Made by a program: the position numbers and the translations under genes. Positions 59,847 to 64,000 of a stretch of DNA of 64,000 nucleotides are shown here, piece by piece. A model generated the notes under the pieces. The model was given only the letters and a program-made list of their open reading frames with translations. It was not told the origin of the DNA and made no database searches. The first letter of the stretch is position 1. Every line of letters starts with the position of its first letter. The stretch lies in assembly GCF_900101675.1 (NCBI RefSeq), contig NZ_FNKG01000004.1, forward strand, positions 62,001-126,000, read 5' to 3'. This DNA is from Curtobacterium sp. UNCCL20. Lineage in GTDB: Bacteria > Actinomycetota > Actinomycetes > Actinomycetales > Microbacteriaceae.

Positions 59847-61973
59847 CTACGCGTCGATGCGGTCGCGGTCGAGCCCCTCACCCGCGAGGATGAACTCCTT
59901 GCGCGGCGCCACGTCGTTGCCCATCAGCAGCTCGAAGACCTTCGCGGCGCTCTCGGCATCGGGCACCTTCACCCGCCGCAGCGTCCGGTGCGCCCGGTCC
60001 ATCGTGGTCTCCGCGAGCTGGTCGGCGTCCATCTCGCCGAGGCCCTTGTACCGCTGGATCGGCTCCTGGTACTTCTTGCCCGACTTCTCGAGCTTCTTCA
60101 GGACCGCCTGGAGCTCTTGCTCCGAGTAGGTGTACAGCGTGTCGTTCGGCTTGCCACGGTTGATGACGACGACCCGGTGCAGCGGCGGGACCGCGGCGAA
60201 CACCCGGCCCTCCTCGATCATCGGCCGCATGTACCGGAAGAACAGGGTCAGCAGCAGCGTACGGATGTGGGCACCGTCGACGTCGGCGTCCGACATGATG
60301 ATGATCTTGCCGTAGCGGGCTTGCTCGATGTCGAACGTGCGGCCGGACCCGGCGCCGACGACCTGGATGATCGAGGCGCACTCGGCGTTCGAGAGCATGT
60401 CCGACACGGACGCCTTCTGCACGTTGAGGATCTTGCCGCGGATCGGCAGCAGCGCCTGGTACTCGCTGTTGCGCGCGAGCTTCGCGGTGCCGAGCGCGGA
60501 GTCGCCCTCGACGATGAAGAGCTCCGTGCCGTCGGTGTCCTGTGAGCGGCAGTCCGCGAGCTTGGTCGGCAGCGAGGAGTTCTCGAGCGCGTTCTTGCGG
60601 CGCTGGGTCTCCTTGTGCGCGCGGGCCGAGATGCGGGTCTTCATCTCGGCGACGACCTTCTCGAGCAGGGTCGCTGCCTGGGCCTTCTCGGTGCGCTGCG
60701 TCGAGGTGAGGATCTCGGTGAGGCGCTTCGACACCACCTGGTCGACGATCTTCCGGACCGCCGGGGTCCCGAGGATCTCCTTCGTCTGTCCCTCGAACTG
60801 CGGCTCGGGCAGTCGGACGGTGAGCACGGCGGTCATGCCGGCGAGCACGTCGTCCTTCTCGAGCTTGTCCTGTCCGACCTTGAGCTTGCGGGCGTTCGCC
60901 TCGACCTGGGCGCGGACGGCCTTGATCACGCCGGACTCGAACCCTGCCTGGTGTGTGCCGCCCTTGGGCGTCGCGATGATGTTGACGAAGCTGCGGAACA
61001 CGGTCTCGTAGCCGCTGCCCCAGCGGAGCGCGAGGTCGACCTCGCATTCGCGGTCGACGGACGTGGACACCATGTGGCCCTTGTCGTCGAGCATCGGGAC
61101 GGTCTCGGTGAACGTGCCGGTGCCCTGGATGCGCCAGACGTCGGTGACGGCGGAGTCGACGGCGAGGTGTTCGACGAACTCGCCGATGCCGCCCTCGTAC
61201 CGGAAGCGCTCGACCACGGGACCGGCGGCGACCGGAGTGCCGGTGGCCTCGGCGCGGTCGGCCGCGGCCTGGATCGACGCGGGGCGGGCATCGGTGATGG
61301 TGAGGCCGAGCCCGGGGACGAGGAACGCGGTCTGGCGTGCACGGCTCACGAGGTCGCTCGTGCTGAACTTCGCGTCGGCGGTGAAGATCTGCCGGTCCGC
61401 CCAGTACCGGATCCGCGAGCCGGTGACGCCCTTCTTGACCTTGCCCACGACGCGGAGCTCGCTGCCCGAGGTGAACGGCGAGAACGGCGCGTCCGGACCG
61501 ATGCCCTTCGCGTCGTCGAACACGCCCGGCTCGCCGCGGTGGAACGACATCGCGTAGGTCTTGCCGCCGCGGTCGACCTCGACGTCGAGACGCTCGGACA
61601 GGGCGTTCACGACGGAGGCACCGACGCCGTGCAGGCCACCCGAGGCAGCGTACGAACCGGACCCGAACTTGCCGCCGGCGTGGAGCTTCGTGAAGACGAC
61701 CTCGACCCCGGTCAGTCCGGTCTTCGGTTCCACGTCGACGGGGATGCCGCGCGCGGTGTCCCGGACTTCGACCGAGCCGTCCGCGTGGAGCACGACGCCG
61801 ATCTCGTCACCGTGTCCGGCAAGCGCTTCGTCGACCGAGTTGTCGATGATCTCCCACAGACAGTGCATGAGGCCCCGGGAGTCCGTCGACCCGATGTACA
61901 TGCCCGGGCGCTTCCGGACCGCCTCGAGCCCTTCGAGGACGGAGAGATGGCGTGCGGAGTAGTCGGAGCTCAC
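59847..61973 (-). CDS. parE: DNA topoisomerase IV subunit B
   Basis: A 708-aa GHKL ATPase subunit. ATP site 'LWEIIDNSVDEALAG' and 'GGLHGVGASVVNALS'; transducer with 'GTHQAGFESG'; TOPRIM 'EGDSALGTAKL' and 'DADVDGAHI'. It ends with 'YKGLGEMDADQLAETTMD' and the tail domain. It is convergent with parC across the repeat field. GTG 61973 has TAGCAT (61985-61980) 6 nt upstream, though GGAAGG also overlaps the spacer. Confidence 0.93.
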   Translation of the reverse strand: MSSDYSARHLSVLEGLEAVRKRPGMYIGSTDSRGLMHCLWEIIDNSVDEALAGHGDEIGVVLHADGSVEVRDTARGIPVDVEPKTGLTGVEVVFTKLHAGGKFGSGSYAASGGLHGVGASVVNALSERLDVEVDRGGKTYAMSFHRGEPGVFDDAKGIGPDAPFSPFTSGSELRVVGKVKKGVTGSRIRYWADRQIFTADAKFSTSDLVSRARQTAFLVPGLGLTITDARPASIQAAADRAEATGTPVAAGPVVERFRYEGGIGEFVEHLAVDSAVTDVWRIQGTGTFTETVPMLDDKGHMVSTSVDRECEVDLALRWGSGYETVFRSFVNIIATPKGGTHQAGFESGVIKAVRAQVEANARKLKVGQDKLEKDDVLAGMTAVLTVRLPEPQFEGQTKEILGTPAVRKIVDQVVSKRLTEILTSTQRTEKAQAATLLEKVVAEMKTRISARAHKETQRRKNALENSSLPTKLADCRSQDTDGTELFIVEGDSALGTAKLARNSEYQALLPIRGKILNVQKASVSDMLSNAECASIIQVVGAGSGRTFDIEQARYGKIIIMSDADVDGAHIRTLLLTLFFRYMRPMIEEGRVFAAVPPLHRVVVINRGKPNDTLYTYSEQELQAVLKKLEKSGKKYQEPIQRYKGLGEMDADQLAETTMDRAHRTLRRVKVPDAESAAKVFELLMGNDVAPRKEFILAGEGLDRDRIDA

Positions 61974-62142
61974 CTTCCGATGCTAGCGAGCACCGCCGAC
62001 ACCACCCGCCGGACACTCGGACTGGGGGCAGCCGATCCGCGCTGAGCGAAATGGACCACTGACAATGCATGACTCTCAGGCATCACGTGTTGAAATAGGT
62101 GGACCAACCCGGCACCACCTGCGATCCGTGAGGAGCACAGCA

Positions 62143-62367
62143 ATGACCCAGACCGTGCAGGACCTCTCCATCGACGAAATCGGCAGCAACCAGCTCACCG
62201 CTGCTGACCGCTGCGACAGCTGCGGGGCGCAGGCCTACATCCGAGCCACCATGGCTTCCGGCGAGCTGTTCTTCTGCGCCCACCACGGAGCAGAGTTCAA
62301 GGACAAGCTCGCGGCGACCGCCATCGAGTGGCACGACGAGAGCAGCCGACTCTACGAGTCGAAGTAG
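62143..62367 (+). CDS. DUF7455-like zinc-ribbon protein
   Basis: A 74-aa protein with a CXXC ('DRCDSCGAQAYIR') and a later CXXH ('LFFCAHHGAEF') that could bind zinc. Small proteins of this type are widespread in Actinobacteria, often near sigma factor or topoisomerase genes; function unknown. AGGAGC precedes ATG 62143 by 6 nt. Confidence 0.8.
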   Translation: MTQTVQDLSIDEIGSNQLTAADRCDSCGAQAYIRATMASGELFFCAHHGAEFKDKLAATAIEWHDESSRLYESK

Positions 62368-62386
62368 ACCGACCAACAGCGAGACG

Positions 62387-62418
62387 GGAGGCGCGGTGCC
62401 AGCTGGCACCGCGCCTCC
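62387..62418. terminator. 32-bp perfect palindrome of the CTGGAGGCGCGG family
   Basis: Identical to the copies at 26402 and 48297 and lies between convergent genes. Confidence 0.65.
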
Positions 62419-62467
62419 CGTCTTGCTGTCGGTCGCGACCGACATCCGCGGCGCGACCCGACGAGCG

Positions 62468-63241
62468 TCAGGCGATCCGCTTGAACGCCTTGTCGACGTA
62501 GCGGTCGACGGTGGCCCGCGCTTCGCGCGCGTACCGGTCGATGCTCGCGGTGCGCTCCGGGTCCGGCGCGTACTCGCGGCCGAGCCGCGCGGTGGCCGCG
62601 GCGAGGACGCCGTCGGTGAGCTGCGGGTTGAGCGGCAGGATCGGACCCTGCGTGTGCGTGCCGAACGAGTTCCCGACGATCGCACCCTCGACCGGAGCAC
62701 CGGCCTGGTTGCCACCGCCGGACACGACGTCGGCGAACGGCTGGACGCCGGCGCCGAGTTCGATCGTCGTGGCGTGGTCCTCGAAGCCCGCGAGACGCGT
62801 GGGCGCCCCGGGCAGGAGCGGGTAGCGGGTGTCGAGGACGAAGTAGTTCACGCGACGCTCTGCGCCTCGGACGGCACGGGCGTCGAACACCCCGAAGCCG
62901 GACACGGCCGAACCCTCGGTGGGGACGACCTCGTTCGTGGCCAGGTCGAACCCGCCGCCGACCGCGACGACCGGCACACCGGCGGCCGCGAACTCGCGGA
63001 GGGGTGCCCCGATCCGGGCCACGTCGGCACCGAGTGACCGCATCGCGCTGAGCGGTCCGTTGCCGATGACCACGACGTCGGCCGCGGTGGGCAGGGTGTC
63101 GCCGGGCGCGTACTCGAGCACCTCGGTGTCGATGTCCGCAGCGGCAGCGCGGCGGACGAGTGCCGCGACGTTGCCGCGGTCGCCCGACACACCCATCTGC
63201 CGGGGGTAGACGTGCAGGATGGTCAGCCGTTCGGCCGTCAT
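62468..63241 (-). CDS. GatD-like type 1 glutamine amidotransferase-fold protein lacking the catalytic pair
   Basis: A 257-aa protein of the CobB/CobQ-like GatD family, partner of MurT in lipid II D-glutamate amidation. The fold motifs are recognisable: 'LTILHVYPRQMGVSGDRGN', 'SGFGVFDARAV' and 'GAIVGNSFGTHTQGPILPLN'. The nucleophile elbow, normally C-G-G-Y/F, reads 'VGGGFDL' with Gly95 in place of Cys. The catalytic His of the G-T-Y-x-H-G-P motif is Gln198 ('GTHTQGP'). The usual GGGQD/E loop reads 'GNGPLSAM'. Glutamine hydrolysis is therefore unlikely. ATG 63241 overlaps the MurT stop (ATGA), so the two are made together. It may act as a structural subunit that feeds or accepts a nucleophile other than glutamine-derived ammonia. 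Confidence 0.8.
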   Translation of the reverse strand: MTAERLTILHVYPRQMGVSGDRGNVAALVRRAAAADIDTEVLEYAPGDTLPTAADVVVIGNGPLSAMRSLGADVARIGAPLREFAAAGVPVVAVGGGFDLATNEVVPTEGSAVSGFGVFDARAVRGAERRVNYFVLDTRYPLLPGAPTRLAGFEDHATTIELGAGVQPFADVVSGGGNQAGAPVEGAIVGNSFGTHTQGPILPLNPQLTDGVLAAATARLGREYAPDPERTASIDRYAREARATVDRYVDKAFKRIA

Positions 63242-64000
63242 GCGGTCTTCTCCATGTCCGGGTGGCCGAGGGCCTTGCGGGCGATCATCATGATCTCGTA
63301 GTTGACGATGAAGTTCTTCGTGCCGCGGGTCGTGGCGCCGAGCTGCTCCATGTGCTTGATCGCCGCTTCGACGTCGGGCTCGACGCGTCCGATGCGGACA
63401 CCGGCGTGCTCGAGCGCGATCGCGATCTGCCACGCCTTGTCACCGGAGACGACGTCCACGTGGTCGAGCTTCGAGAAGTCGATGTCGTAGATCCACGAGA
63501 TGTCCGGCGTGCCCTCGTCGATCGCCATGAGGACCTGCTCGGGGTGGTCCGGCAGCGCGTCGAGGTTGAGCTGGAGGCTGGCGGCGTTCTTGAACATCGT
63601 GAACTCGGCGGACTCGCCCGCGATGGGCAGCCGCTCACCGCGGCCGTACGCCGGCTTCATCGTGCCGAAGGCCTTCGTGACGGCGTCGGCGCGGAACTGC
63701 GCACCGAGCGCGGCACTGGCCGTCGCCGTGGCGGCAGCCGCGTCGACCGCGTAGTGCAGGCCGCGCGCGGGCAGGCGCACCGGGATCTCGGCACCGGCGA
63801 ACCGGATCGTCGCACCGTCGCCGGTGTGGGCGACGACCTCGGCGTCGGCCGCGGTCTGCGTGCGCGCTCCCCCGCCGAACGAGTCCGCGTTCTGCAGGCC
63901 GTTCGGGGCCGCGGCGATGACCTCGTCGCTCGCGCCGAAGCGGAGGACGTGCTGCCCGTCGACCGCGGTGTACGCGTCGAGGAACTGGTCGTCGTGGTTC
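63238..64000 (-). CDS. MurT-like lipid II ligase subunit (5' end outside window)
   Basis: The visible 254 residues are the C-terminal half of a Mur-ligase-fold MurT protein: middle-domain end ('VRLPARGLHYAVDAAAATAT') and the DUF1727 C-terminal domain ('VLMAIDEGTPDISWIYDIDF', 'SGDKAWQIAIALEHAGVRIG'). In Gram-positive bacteria MurT activates the alpha-carboxyl of D-Glu in lipid II and GatD supplies ammonia. Typical MurT proteins carry a four-cysteine zinc ribbon after an 'ADS' segment; here 'NADSFGGGARTQTAAD' follows and no cysteine occurs anywhere in the visible part. The ATP-binding N-terminus is outside the window. Confidence 0.82.
   Translation of the reverse strand, partial: NHDDQFLDAYTAVDGQHVLRFGASDEVIAAAPNGLQNADSFGGGARTQTAADAEVVAHTGDGATIRFAGAEIPVRLPARGLHYAVDAAAATATASAALGAQFRADAVTKAFGTMKPAYGRGERLPIAGESAEFTMFKNAASLQLNLDALPDHPEQVLMAIDEGTPDISWIYDIDFSKLDHVDVVSGDKAWQIAIALEHAGVRIGRVEPDVEAAIKHMEQLGATTRGTKNFIVNYEIMMIARKALGHPDMEKTA

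Noticed and set aside
59131-60129. Open frames across the parC-parE spacer ('CRFGGTETRPERH' type)
   Set aside because: They repeat the same motif several times because the DNA repeats, and they run into the antisense of parE.
62073-62142. Riboswitch or attenuator before the zinc-ribbon gene
   Set aside because: An AGGTGG/CCACCT pairing exists but is short and resembles no known class.

Overview
This window is very GC-rich DNA from a motile actinomycete of the family Microbacteriaceae, most likely close to Curtobacterium (an inference from gene content, not from a marker gene). Actinobacteria-restricted genes support this: sepH, DUF3000 next to an RNase D, the dut-DUF3710-DUF3159 run, DUF3093, DUF4193 and a DUF7455-like zinc-ribbon protein. 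So do a Gram-positive flagellar set without P/L-ring genes, a topoisomerase IV pair, and many start codons set 6-7 nt behind a TANNNT hexamer (leaderless transcription). I saw no tRNA, rRNA, CRISPR array or insertion sequence.

Layout. 1-5.6 kb: tail of an anti-sigma factor, an XRE-MurA fusion enzyme, an Na+/H+ antiporter, a FetB-type permease, a small acidic protein and the broken end of an alpha/beta-hydrolase gene. 5.7-24.1 kb: flagellar regulon. A tightly overlapping minus-strand operon runs flgB-flgC-fliE-fliF-fliG-fliH-fliI-fliJ-NlpC/P60-fliK-flgD-flgE. A second minus-strand set holds fliA, fliC, fliD, fliS and a small FliT-like gene. A plus-strand operon holds flgN-flgK-flgL-fliW. Three promoters share a sigma-28 pattern (C-T-A/T-A-C, 15 bases, GCCGANAG). 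Stator, C-ring and export-gate genes are not in the window, and the operon ends at a truncated gene. 24.1-29.9 kb: miscellaneous genes (AbiEi/DUF559-like, FabH-like, ChaB, aldo-keto reductase, tyrosine phosphatase). 29.9-35.1 kb: a polymorphic-toxin locus linked to type VII secretion (DUF6177-like, two small proteins, a 711-aa nuclease toxin, an immunity protein), with lower GC at its variable end and gene debris beyond it. 35.3-46.1 kb: amtB with GlnR-type boxes, zapE, a rhodanese-sufE pair, a divergent hydrolase/DUF3000-rnd pair and fadA-fadB. 46.3-56.8 kb: dxs, acnA, DUF3159, DUF3710, dut, DUF3093, DUF4193, sepH and a phosphodiesterase-like protein. 56.8-64 kb: convergent parC and parE, a zinc-ribbon protein, and a GatD-MurT pair cut by the window end.

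Three things stand out. First, the GatD homologue lacks both residues of the glutaminase catalytic pair, and the visible 254 residues of its MurT partner contain no cysteine, so no zinc ribbon is seen there. If the host has group-B peptidoglycan, as Curtobacterium does, this pair could attach a diamino acid rather than ammonia to the D-Glu alpha-carboxyl. Second, the window is full of structured repeats. One is a palindrome family with core CTGGAGGCGCGG, in about 20 full or half copies both between and inside genes. Another is two arrays of alternating hairpins flanking the flagellar genes. A third is a 550-bp repeat field between parC and parE. Third, the flagellar operon abuts a gene remnant, which points to a rearrangement.
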